From Ascidia mentula (taxonomy: Eukaryota; Chordata; Ascidiacea; Phlebobranchia; Ascidiidae): a DNA stretch of 64,000 nt. The notes under the pieces were generated by a model. It was not told the origin of the DNA, searched no databases, and saw only the letters and a list, made by a program, of their open reading frames with translations. The stretch's first letter is position 1, and every line of letters begins with the position of its first letter. The DNA lies in NCBI GenBank assembly GCA_947561715.1, contig OX387202.1, forward strand, positions 8,879,001 to 8,943,000, read 5' to 3'. Position numbers and translations under genes: made by a program. This document shows positions 54,182 to 64,000 of this stretch, piece after piece.

Positions 54182-54709
54182 TCATGACGGATCCAAATAT
54201 TTCGCAGCGGTTTCTTGATAAACTTTACTTTTCCTCGGTCTTAAAACCAGCGCCTCGGCCCGATCCATCAGTGACTTCAGAGCCGCTGCCTTGTGCTGTA
54301 TCGGATGTGCTGACCTAAACGATAGGTACCGATTGGTGTGCGTCGGCATCCGATACGCACGATTGCTGATCATACCATTCTTATCTCGAATAAACTCTGT
54401 ACACAAAAAACGGTAACCAGTTTTCTTTTCCAAAGTAAACTCGATGTAATTTTCCACATGGTTGATGTGGGTAAGGAACAACTGGAGCTCTGCTGCATCA
54501 ACGATGGCGAAGGTGTGGTCGACATAACGCTTCCAGTAACGGGGAGGATACGCAAAAGTGGCGAGTGCCTTATCGTCAATTGTTTCTCTACATTTGCCAC
54601 TTTCACAGAAATGGGAGAAACCATTGCCGTACCAAACTCTTGTTGGTATAACATAGGTGGCGTTTAAACATAATATCGCCCCTTCTGCTATATCCTCACA
54701 TGACAGCAA
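54182..54709 (-). pseudogene. Reverse transcriptase remnant of a Penelope-like element
   Basis: This 175-residue minus-strand frame covers the palm and thumb part of a Penelope-type reverse transcriptase: YPPRYWKRYVDHTFAIV, then FTLEKKTGYRFLCTEFI, and YRMPTHTNRYLSFRSAHP, the last a hallmark of this class. The catalytic YVDD box reads YVDH, so the enzyme would be inactive. The N-terminal half and the endonuclease domain are missing here. Confidence 0.82.
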
Positions 54710-55639
54710 CGTGCGCTGCTCAAGGTCACTGTTTTATCTAAGCACATCCAATAAAGCACAAGGCAGCGGCTCTGAGGTCGCTGATGGATCGGACTCTCCC
54801 CCTTTTTTCTTGTGTTTTCTTACGTTTTTCTTGCGTTTTTAGTGTTTTGTACATGATAACTTGTTGTCACATAACCCTAAAGAAGTCTCACCTGATAGAT
54901 GAAACGTCGGTTGACATCTTTTCTGCCACGTATGCAAATAAATCTTAAGTTTGGAGCCACCAAGATTTCCGGTTGTACTTAACCTCATACGCCATATTTA
55001 CTCACAAGAAGTGTCAAATTATAGTGAGATATTTTTCAACTGAGTTTAACTTTTCCTAACTATGTTCGTTGGCGACTTGATCGTTGGACTTCCACTGTCT
55101 CAGGTTTACAACAACCTTGACTTTTACGCGCTAGTCTGGCATTCTCTTGTCATGATCACGTGTTAAACGAAGTTTCTCATGCAGTGAAACGTGACATACA
55201 AAACGCACAAGTCACGAAAAAAAAACTGTTTGTTTTCTCGGGTGTTCTGTTTTAGTAAACGTATGTTTACACAGCTTATGTATGTGTAATATATATATAT
55301 ATATATACTTGTAATACAAAGCTACAGCTGCTCATACAAGTATGACAGACGAACAACAACCAGAAGAAGCCGATCCACAAAATATCCATACCGAGGTGAG
55401 CTTGTTGTACTTGAATTGCGAGATTTTTATAAGTTGTTGCTGAATTTCATTTAGGTGATCCCGCGTTTTGTGTTAATTTTCAATTTCGCATTCTAACACC
55501 TATGTCCCTGCGGGAACCCATACGCCAAAAGTTTCATTTGTGTGACCCAAGATAATCTTCCCAGTGACCGTAGTTATCGACACCGAATAAAACTGGTAGC
55601 CTATGTTCCATTCCAAAATTATCTAGTTTAAATTAAAAA

Positions 55640-56070
55640 AAATTAAATTATCGGATCCTGTGTCGGGACCTACTGCCAACATGGTGAAGCTTGATGTCGA
55701 GTCCTCGCCCATGCAGAACCCTTCAATGGTGTGCGCTGATTTGATATGGCCGGACTTGAATCGAGACACGAGTGCGCATCTACGCGCACCAACCACATCT
55801 TGTTCGAGAAAGGCCCGACATGGTCCACATGGATGCGCTCCCAGGGCATGGATGTCTTCGGCCAACTTCTGCATTGTTTGTCTGGCGCTTTTGCTGCTTG
55901 TAGACTTTCACGAGATTCTCAATATCAGCATTGACCAGACGTAACGGCGGGACATTTGTTTCATACGTAAAATGCCCCAATGTGCTTGGTGCAACATTTC
56001 TAATATCGGCACGAAGCACCTTTGGTGCAACCACTCGGGTGTTGTTGTCTCGTTGCAATATGATCACATT
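55640..56070 (-). pseudogene. Integrase remnant of a Ty3/Gypsy-type LTR retrotransposon
   Basis: On the minus strand the 55780-56067 frame reads like the region before an integrase core (NADIENLVK, the end of the zinc-finger region). The core signature IHVDHVGPF continues in another frame from about 55850 down, so at least one frameshift lies near 55910. A stop follows soon after in that frame. No LTRs were found. Broken and not functional. Confidence 0.6.
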
Positions 56071-57270
56071 GCCGTGGATCCAAGGCGACTGAGCGTAATT
56101 AAAGCAAGAACTTAGCTCGTCATTATTCGTAGTTTGGCGTTCTGGCTAGTTTCCGGTAGATATCTACTTTGCAACTTTATTTAAGCGTCAAGCTGCGGAC
56201 TTAGCGGACCTACCTTTATCAAATAAATCAGCTTTGTGGCATTTTTAAGCCATACTGTTCATTGTATGCTACAAAAAGATTATCTGTGAATCATTTGCAT
56301 GATTTTTTTTTACTTTAAAAGATTTTTCGTATTCCGTAAAGACATGCACATTTTCCATGTTTTCGTAGTATTGCAACTTTGAGGGATTCTTGAATCTGTA
56401 ATTGCTAAACTAAATTTTTTGCTTCGGCAGAATATTATTGGTGACGTTATGTTTATTTAAGCTTATAAACCAACACCTAGTTATTTTTGTAGAAAAATAT
56501 CATTGCATAACAAATAAATCTCGAAGATTTGGAAAATATAGTGTGCGTGATAGCCTAAGCGCCGCAATGGTAGCGCACCTGCTCCGTAATGTGTTAAACA
56601 TTTTCGGATATCTAATCTAGAAAAAGTTTGACGAAAAGGCTGAACCAATTTTTCCAGCAATCGTAGTACCCCTAAAATCAGGACTACAAACTCGTCGAAT
56701 TAATCAACAACACGTAAAATGACCCGTGTTTCAGGTCATTGTGATGGGACCTCTACCGATTTTGATAACTTTCACGGTATTTAACAGCCAATTCTTGACA
56801 TAAACAGAGATTTAAAAAATATTCTAGAGAGCGGAAAGTGGTTTGGCACTTGATTGAAAGTGACGTCACTGGCAAAGCAAAAAGCGTAAAATCCAAATGA
56901 TTCTTATGAAAAACCTGGGAATTTGTGCCGATCACTTGTTTGTATTAACCTTCCAGAAAAATTATTTTTGAAATGATGAGGCTTGTTGTAATTAATAACC
57001 CAGAAGAAACACATATGTATCTCATGAACGTTCTCGTGAAACTGTGATCATTAATGCGAAACGGATTTTACGGAAAAACATATTTGGATTCTGCCAGTGC
57101 CAGTAAACAAAACCTTGTTCATGGTTAAAAATGTGAATTTTAAATTTCGTGTTGTAGTCCTTTATGGCTGACTGATGTAAACATAAAAGACTTTACAAAG
57201 ATTTTTGTCAAAATTGAAGATACTATATTTAACAGTAATGATTTGAACTAGTATGTGATGCTTTCTAGTA

Positions 57271-59200
57271 ATGGAGAAAAACAAACTCTTGTTGCTAAGG
57301 TTGGATGGTGAGTCGACTCAAGAAATTCAAATAGAAAAGGATGAAACTTTGCTTGGGCGAGGAAGTTTTCTTTCAATTGGTGACAAAAAGGTGTCTCGGA
57401 ATCATGCAACCTTGTCATACTCACAAGGGACATGTTCACTCAAATCCATCCATGTCAATCCCTGTTTTGTTAAACTAAAGTCTGGAAAGTGTCTTGTTTT
57501 AAAGAATGGAGGATCTGTAAATCTGACGAATGGAGATGAATTTTCCCTTCTTCAAGACAAATATCGTTTTAGTGTCCAGTTTCATTGCAAGGACATGCCA
57601 ACTGGAGTTAACAATGTAGTTGAACCAAGCGACACAAACATGAATAATGGGATTGTAAGTTTTGTTGAAAGGACATGCCAAACATCACTAGTTGATAACA
57701 CTAGTGAAAAAAGAAACGAATCCCCAAGAAAGTTGGTCAAGATTTTTCCAACATCAAAATCATCAAAAACTGTGAATTTGGAAGATGAACCGATGGGAAA
57801 AAAGAAACGTAAACTACCTGCATGGATGACCTCTCCAACTAAAAGCTTGAACAACCAAGCCTCTTCTTCAAAGAAAACAAAAGAATCAATTGTTGAACAT
57901 AATTTGAATGATATTACTAGTATGGACCTAAAAGCAGAAGGTGATTGTAAATTCAAACAAAATAATGATCATGTGCAAGACTTTGATTTTGAGAAAAAGG
58001 AAGTGAAAGTTAAAGTCATAAGCAACAAGGAAATAGTTCAAGACACTAATAAGGAGAGTAACACAGACACGGCTTCTTTACAAAACATTTCATCAAGTCC
58101 AATTGGTTTTGAGGAAGACAATAATTCTTATGATGACAACAATGTAACCTCAGATATTGATGCTAAAAGTGGATTGCCTCAACACTCCCAATCCGACCTG
58201 CCCAGCCCAAACAAAAGTAATTCTTTTTCTGAAAAATATGAAGGTAATACGGAAAAGGATGGTGGAATGCATACTGGTGACAATATTGCAGATCAGCCAA
58301 GTGTTAAAAGTATTGAAACATCTTCACCACCCACTTCCACAAGATCTAGAGATTTATGTGCTTATGGGAAAACTTGTTACAGAAAAAATCCTCTTCATTT
58401 CCAGGAGTTCTGTCATCCAGGTGATGCTGATTATGTCTCTCCACCCGCCTCTGGTGATGAAGATGATGATCGCCCGGAGTGTGAATATGGTTTACAATGT
58501 TACAGAAAAAATCCCGTTCATAGGTGAATTTCATAAAAACATTTATATATATATATATGTTTAACTTAGCAAATCATTTAAAAAAAAAATTATGTTGTTT
58601 AGATGTGAGTACAAACATACACGCCGTGTTGCTCCACAAAGAACAGTCACAAAAACGAAGACCAGAAAATCTAATGATGGAAGTGATGAGGATGATTATG
58701 ATGTGGATGATAGTTTTATTGATGATGATGAGTCAGAAGAAGGTAATTTTTATTTTTTTTTCTAAACTAAACAATTATTTGTTTAGATGAGAGTTTGTTC
58801 ATTCTGCATACAACATGTATTTTTAAAATTGTTTAAAAAAACTGACTTTGGAAAAACTTTCCAAAATTTTGTTCCTCAAAATTTAGCATTTTTGTTGATT
58901 TTACAACTATTTCTATTCAGTTGAAAGTAACTTTGTTTGTTAAAATATTGTAAAGATGATTTCAGCTACCACTTCAACCTCAAACTTAATAACTAAAATA
59001 TATCAAATAATATTAAACAATCTCATTTTTTTCTATGTTCAGAAGATAGTTTGAATGAAGACTCAGAATGGAAACCATCACAAGATACAAAAAAATCACA
59101 TAAAAAAGACGTAGACAGCACAAGTGAATCTGATGACATTGATGCGTTAGTTTCAGATGCAAACAAATTTGCAACAAACAAAAAAATGTGGAAAAAATAA
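57271..59200 (+). CDS. APLF: APLF homologue (aprataxin and PNKP-like factor), three exons
   Basis: Histone chaperone and scaffold of non-homologous end joining that binds XRCC4/XRCC1 through its FHA domain, Ku80 through a short basic motif, and poly(ADP-ribose) through zinc fingers. Exons: 57271-58523, 58603-58742, 59043-59200, giving 516 residues (human 511). Seen: an N-terminal FHA domain (about 1-100; LGRGSFLSI and KVSRNHATLSY); a Ku-binding-like KKKRKLPAWM near residue 175; a Ser/Asp-rich linker; two PBZ zinc fingers (CAYGKTCYRKNPLHFQEFCH near 365 and CEYGLQCYRKNPVHRCEYKH near 407), the second split by intron 1; and an acidic C-terminus as in the histone-binding tail. An acceptor-like ctttctag ends two bases before the ATG. 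The stop codon lies inside an AATAAA (59196-59201). Confidence 0.93.
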
Positions 59201-59499
59201 AACAGATAAATTTATCATAGATTCGTGGAAACATGTAATTTTTGTAATGCTTCTTTTAAAAAACACTCAGATATTTTATGTTGATGCTTGGGTATTAAAC
59301 TGTTGTTAAGATATTGTGAAGTTTTAAAAATTGTAAATACCCTGTTTTGATCGTAACCAACTCCATGCTTCAAGTTTTTCAGGGAATAGAGTTTTATTTC
59401 AACTTGTATCTAATTATATGATAAAGCTGTTCATTAAAATTGAATGTTTTTTTTTGTGATTAAATTTATTGTTTGTGTGTATCTCAACTGTGCAACTAA

Positions 59500-59519
59500 C
59501 TTTTTTACATTACTTTCAG
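59500..59519 (+). promoter_or_regulatory. Possible trans-splice acceptor before the sulfotransferase gene
   Basis: A pyrimidine-rich ttttttacattactttcag ends 13 bases before the sulfotransferase ATG and 319 bases after the APLF stop. No upstream exon of the sulfotransferase is needed, since the first exon already encodes the signal-anchor. Either a spliced-leader site or a 5' UTR intron acceptor. Confidence 0.5.
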
Positions 59520-59532
59520 CACCTTGATTAGT

Positions 59533-61806
59533 ATGTTAAAAAAGTCCCTGATTTGCAAGTTTGAAGTTATAATTCTCTTTGCATTTGGAACTGGACTGCT
59601 ATTGGGATCCAAATGGCGTGATCTAATCCGAACTAATCATCACCAGGTTAAAGTAGTCAGACAAGCACCAAATAGGTATGTTAGAATACAATTATGATGA
59701 TATTTATTTTAATTTATAAAAATTTCACTTTTTCTTATCTTAAAAATGGGATGCAAAAACAAAAATTTGGTTTCTAAGTTTTCAATTAATGCTGATTGCA
59801 CACATTTAAACTTGTGAAAAAATTAACATACTAAATGCTATTGATATCACCCTTGAACTCCCTGGGGGTAAATTTGACTTACCTTGGAAGTAAATTTTGT
59901 TGACAGGAAATTTGCAACTTTTTTCTTTTTTCAGTAAGCTGTGCACTTTTTAAACGGGTATATTTTGGCCAAACTGTTAGGTATTTTAACATTATTTCTT
60001 TGCTTCACTAAAGTATTTTTAAGTTTAATGAAATTTCGTTCTGGTTTATATTTTAAAACCTCTATTGCTTTTACAACATTTGGCAAAATTAGTATTTTTA
60101 AAGCATTTCATCTTCAAATGCTGCCAAGTGATAAATTACAGATTAAAGTCACACTAAATATATAAACTTGTTTGTTTGTAATGTACCTATGTTATTTACA
60201 ACCTCTTTACACAAACAAGCATCGTTCATATTGATTTCTTCTTGTTTTAAAAAAGAATGGAAAATTTTGCCTAAAATTTAAATTTTTGTTTCAGGTATAA
60301 TCATGAGTATGAAAAGCATCCAGCATCTGTATGCAAGCCACAAAGAGACATATTTTTTCTTAAAACACACAAAACAGCTGGCACAGTTGTACAAAACATC
60401 ATTTTAAGACACGCTGACAAGGAAAATCTGTTTGTCGGTCTATCATCCAGCCAAAGTGATGCAAGATTTCATTATGCTGAAGGTGCTCCATTTCGTGCAG
60501 AATTTGTAAAAAAATCAAGAAATAAAATCAACATCCTGTGTCATCACATGCGTTATGTTGATGATGAGGTCAGAGAAGTGATGGCCAACAATGCAAAGTT
60601 TGTTACGATCATTCGGGACACGGGGCCAATGTTTGAATCATACTTTGACTATTTTCATTACAACTGTCGATCGTTCACAAAAGTACCTAATGATTTAGAG
60701 GGCATGGAAAGATGGTTGGATAATCCTGATATGTGAGTTGAAATAATGTAGCTCAATGTTTATGTGGAAATAATAGCAGCGATGTACTGTAGCACTACAT
60801 TATAAAAATTCTGAATATTTCAGCTTTATAAACAATATTTCCCAATTATAAAGTCTTCTGCGTTAGGCACGTAAATTTTTGTTTCTCTTTTTTAATTTGG
60901 CAGTTGGAAAAACTGATGATGCCTTTTTTTAGGCGAAATATATTTTTCTCAAAAAAAAAATTCACCATATGAGCTGTCCACAAATCGCTTTGTGGAATTT
61001 AGCACATAATTATATCGATACAGCCTGTTAGGGGTTTTTAAATTGATCCAGTTTTTTTTTTATTCTTTTATCACAATATTTCCTAAAATTATATTCCCCC
61101 CCTATTAACTGCTCATAAATTGATTTAAGTAATATTTTGTTGTGGAATGTTATTTCAACTTGTAGATTCATGCATTGTTTGCTGCAGGTATTTTAAAGGC
61201 CGTCAAGATGGAGGATTTTGGTGGTTTGCAAAAAATGGATTGTCCTATGACCTTGGATTTGACAATTTGCAAGAGGACAATGAGTACATTGCATCATCAA
61301 TTACCCAAATGGAAAAAACATATGATTTAGTCATGATTTCAGATTATTTGGATGAGTCACTGATTTTATTGAAGGATTTGCTGTGTCTAAAATTGGAAGA
61401 CATTGCTTACTTAAACTTGAACTCAAGATTGAAAAAACGTTACAACACCACAACAAAACTCTTTGAGAAAATTCGTCAATGGAACAGGGCAGATGCTGCC
61501 ATATTTGATCATTTTAACAGAACCTTTTGGAAAAAAGTCCAAGCATTTGGTGAAAATCGAATGAATACAGAAATAAATAGGCTGAATCAAATAAACCAGG
61601 AGTTGATGAATGAATGCATAGAAGGTGATGGTGCAGTTCTTAACAAAAATGTGGAAGATCCTCATTTGAGGGTTTTTAATCCGCCTGGTATACAAATGGC
61701 CGCATACAATCTGAAGCCGCAAGCTGTTGACAAGAAACTGTGTCAAGATGTTGTTAAACCTGAAATACAATGGTTTAAGTATCTGTTGTTTAAACAATAT
61801 TCATGA
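59533..61806 (+). CDS. GAL3ST1: Galactose-3-O-sulfotransferase family protein, three exons
   Basis: Golgi type II enzyme that transfers sulfate from PAPS to the 3-hydroxyl of galactose in glycolipids or glycans (GAL3ST1 makes sulfatide). Exons: 59533-59675, 60295-60732, 61188-61806, giving 399 residues (human GAL3ST1 423). Seen: a short cytosolic N-terminus and signal-anchor (VIILFAFGTGLLLG); the 5'-phosphosulfate loop FLKTHKTAGTVVQNI; CHHMRY; the 3'-phosphate-binding region TIIRDTGPMFESYFDYFHYN; DLGFDN; and DYLDESLILLKDLLC. The family usually has RDP where this has RDT. Which GAL3ST it is cannot be told. Same strand as APLF and close behind it. AATAAA at 61899. Confidence 0.9.
60913..60938 (+). 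ncRNA. Hammerhead-core-like motif in sulfotransferase intron 2
   Basis: CTGATGA, then t, gcct-tttttt-aggc, then GAAA: the consensus hammerhead core CUGANGA-stem II-GAAA with a perfect 4-bp stem but one extra base before it. Similar words occur in both arms of the foldback element at 47196-47439. Flanking stems were not found, so this may be only a sequence relic. Confidence 0.3.
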
Positions 61807-62832
61807 AAGTATATATGATGGTTTTCAAAAACGGAAACATGTCAGTTACATACATAACATGTACATCATAGATTTTGGTACAAACTCAATCATAGTGAAA
61901 TAAAACTTTACACTCTTGCCTTCATTTTAAAATCACCAACCAGTAGCAAACTGCAATGATTTATCTCAAATATCAGGTGTTCTCGAAGCATATTTCACAC
62001 AGATTTTAGGTATTTGAACCACAGTAAAATCAGTGATTCTTTGTTGCATTATTTTAAATTGTTGCATTGAAGTATTATTTTCATTATTGTGTATTTATAA
62101 ATTGTCACTGTAAGGTTACAAACACAAATTATTTCACTTTTTTATCAGTCATGTTGTGTTTATTGTATTGTTTTTCATTTTTGTTTTCTTTCTGGTGTAA
62201 TGTAAACCAACATTCAAAATATTGCATCACGATCACAACTAGGCCAGTGTTTTGTTTTTTCTATTTTCTGCCCTCTAACCTTTCTGAAACTGTGCTTTTT
62301 TATTTGTATTCAACATGTCCACAAAGTTACTGTTAAGAATCTCTGTTATAAGTTGCAAAAAACACAACACGTACATTGATGGCTGTTGCCATGTTAACAG
62401 ATTTAACAAAAAATATATATTAAGGTAACTGACAAGGTTTGATTTTTTAACTTATGCAAGTACGATCATTTAAACCCTTCAAACCGTTATATTGCAGTGC
62501 TTGACGGCAGAGTTTTAAATAAACTGGACATCTTTATGAAAGACAAAGAGGCATTCTGTGGTGTATCATAAAGTTGTGAAAAAATAAGTACTCCCCACTA
62601 AAATGCGTAAAATCGCGTCATGTCACAATACAAAAAAATATAAACACATTTTTTTTAATCGAAATACTATCTTTTACGGAACTTACAATATACGATAAAT
62701 TAAACATCCTTAATAACTTATGACATCCAATCTGATTGCAGTGCACATTACAAGCTTTCAATTGCCACTGTCGCAGTGATTCACATACACCAAGTCAAGT
62801 GAAAGTGCTCAAATTGGTCAGGAACAGTGGCT
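61807..62832. other. Intergenic between convergent sulfotransferase and PEPCK
   Basis: Apart from the AATAAA at 61899-61904 serving the sulfotransferase, I see no gene or repeat with clear ends. Confidence 0.5.
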
Positions 62833-63734
62833 TCACATATTATTTACTCTCTGCTCAAGGTTTTTGAGCTCTTCACTAATTTTTACAGGAAGATCAACAT
62901 TCACTTGATCGTCGAAGTACTTTCGTATAGAGGAAACCTCTTCTTGCCAGAAATCTTTCGGAAGTTCAAAAAGTCCTTGCATATCAACCTTTTCCTGAAG
63001 ATTTGTAAGGTTGAGGGCATTCGTTGTAGGAATGTAGCCGATAGCAGATTTTGTGGCAATGTTCTCTTGCGCATCAGTTCGCTTGAAAATCCACTCAAGA
63101 ACTCGAGAATTTTCACCAAATCCTGGCCACATAAATTTTCCATCTTGACCCTGTTACACAAACCAATTAATCCTTTTAACATTTTCTGTTAATTGTTCCA
63201 TACAAAATGTGTCAAAACATTGGTTTTCAAAGCAGTTGTTACGTTAGAAAAAAATGTTGCGGGGAAATTAACACAAAACCTCACCTTTCTAAACCAGTTA
63301 ACATGGAATATCTTTGGCATGGAACGATCTGGTTTGTTCAAACTTAGCCAGTGATCAAGATATTTGCCAAAGTTGTAACCGAAGAAAGGTCTCATGGCAA
63401 AAGGGTCGTGCATAATCACTTTTCCTGTAAATAAAAAATATATATTACTGAGAGTTGCAGATAGTTTAAAGACAGAAATTTTTGATGGTGTGCTCATATG
63501 CTTTTTATTATGACCTTAAATTTAATTTGCTGGAAATGTTTGATGAAAAAGCGCTATTGTCGTTTTCGTTCATAAGCAAACAAAATTCAGTCTGAAGAAC
63601 ATTAATTGCAACTTTCCACATTTAGAGACAGCTACATACCTTTGTGTTCAGCAGCAGCTGTTGCTTCTGATCTCATCGATGCTCCGATAAAAACTCCGTG
63701 TTGCCAATCGAACGACTCGTATACAAGTGGGACA
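62833..63734 (-). CDS. PCK1: Phosphoenolpyruvate carboxykinase (GTP), 3' exons only
   Basis: Gluconeogenic enzyme converting oxaloacetate and GTP to phosphoenolpyruvate, GDP and CO2. Three minus-strand exons are visible: 63734-63640, 63424-63285 and 63150-62833 (stop TGA), about 184 C-terminal residues of a roughly 620-residue protein; the rest lies beyond the right edge. Conserved blocks: [61 protein letters not shown] and [14 protein letters not shown]. All three junctions keep frame. Cytosolic versus mitochondrial form cannot be judged without the N-terminus. The remaining 63735-64000 appears to be intron. Confidence 0.95.
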
Positions 63735-64000
63735 CCTGATCAAAAACATTCCATTTAAAGAGTTTGATTTTTGCTTGGTTTATAAGCAATCGTGTTCTTG
63801 TGGCACGGAAATTAAGAGAAGTAGAATTTAAGAAACATGTCACACCACAGTCAAGCATTACGTTTAGTTTCGGTTACTCGTATTATCGGTTGGACTTCTA
63901 GATATTATCAAATTACTTGGCGACGGCAAAATGTATTTTGTATAAAAAAAAACACTGAATGGCAATCTACATGACATTTATAGACACATAACTGATTCGT

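Larger units (their letters stand above)
53824..54920 (-). mobile_element. Decayed Penelope-like element bounded by inverted termini
   Basis: About 75 bp at 53824-53890 (caaccgacgtttcgtctact ... aacaagttatcatgtg) recurs inverted at 54849-54918, about 80 percent alike. Inside lie a small hAT-like insert and a reverse transcriptase remnant. Both termini contain GAAACGTCGGTTG preceded by a short potential stem, as at 50735. Inverted terminal copies and 5' truncation are usual for this class. Exact ends are uncertain. Confidence 0.65.
46516..57270. other. Large mostly non-genic region with decayed retroelements
   Basis: No confident host gene. Contents in order: nothing recognised to 47195; a foldback element at 47196-47439; nothing recognised 47440-50203; a Penelope-like endonuclease remnant with a ribozyme-like motif at 50204-50746; nothing recognised 50747-53820; a Penelope-like reverse transcriptase remnant within inverted termini at 53824-54920; a (TA)n run near 55290; an integrase remnant at 55640-56070; AT-rich unassigned sequence to the APLF start. 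It contains the promoters of divergent CCNL and APLF. Confidence 0.55.

Noticed and set aside
55341..55394. ATG followed by 18 codons (MTDEQQPEEADPQNIHTE) and a good donor gtgagc, resembling a first coding exon
   Set aside because: No in-frame downstream exon found before the integrase remnant or APLF; APLF has its own start with a complete FHA domain. Kept only as a note.
56541..56595. tRNA-like gatagcctaagcgccgcaatggtagcgcacctgctcc
   Set aside because: Resembles the 5' half of a tRNA or SINE head, but no box B or acceptor-stem partner follows; not called as a tRNA.

Overview
The window looks like nuclear DNA of an invertebrate chordate, most likely an ascidian tunicate of the Ciona type. 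The evidence is AT-rich sequence, many short introns (often 50-300 bases), tightly packed same-strand genes with splice acceptors just before start codons (as expected where a spliced leader is added), and proteins that match animal families closely. The species is not proven by the sequence.

Layout. 1-20176 (+) is the 3' two-thirds of an outer-arm axonemal dynein heavy chain (DNAH5/DNAH8 type). I could place 59 exons that join in frame to 3,040 residues and a stop. Convergent to it, 22763-20442 (-) is a six-exon CFAP418 (C8orf37) gene made of small exons. Upstream of CFAP418 on the same strand lie two intronless TRMT10C-like genes (24455-23022 and 29169-27727), tandem paralogues separated by a repeat-rich 3.3 kb. 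Next is a complete eight-exon DHODH gene (+, 32827-36162), flanked on both sides by copies of one inverted-repeat element. A same-strand trio follows on the minus strand: cyclin L (46515-45154), TTI1 (44914-41347) and RMDN1 (41221-39384), with gaps of 239 and 125 bases. About 10.7 kb of mostly non-genic sequence (46516-57270) holds decayed Penelope-like and Ty3/Gypsy-type retroelement pieces. Then come APLF (+, 57271-59200), a galactose-3-O-sulfotransferase (+, 59533-61806), and the 3' end of a GTP-type PEP carboxykinase (-, 63734-62833, continuing past the right edge).

How the genes relate. The convergent dynein/CFAP418 pair are both ciliary. TRMT10C and RMDN1 are mitochondrial families and DHODH is a mitochondrial inner-membrane enzyme. 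TTI1 (PIKK assembly) and APLF (end joining) belong to DNA-damage biology. Three same-strand sets (TRMT10C-CFAP418; CCNL-TTI1-RMDN1; APLF-GAL3ST) are candidates for spliced-leader operons; this is inference from spacing and acceptor-like sites.

Repeats. Several elements have readable boundaries: hAT-type elements with exact 8-bp target duplications (3242-3690, 24641-25461, 29494-29749), a 5-bp-duplication inverted-repeat element (21420-21953), a tRNA-derived SINE family, a 1-kb element with about 200-bp inverted repeats, and short motifs resembling a hammerhead ribozyme core in Penelope-like termini and elsewhere. I saw no CRISPR array and no functional tRNA or rRNA gene. I did not find a convincing new multi-gene system; the less expected items are the TRMT10C tandem pair, the candidate operons and the dispersed ribozyme-like motif.
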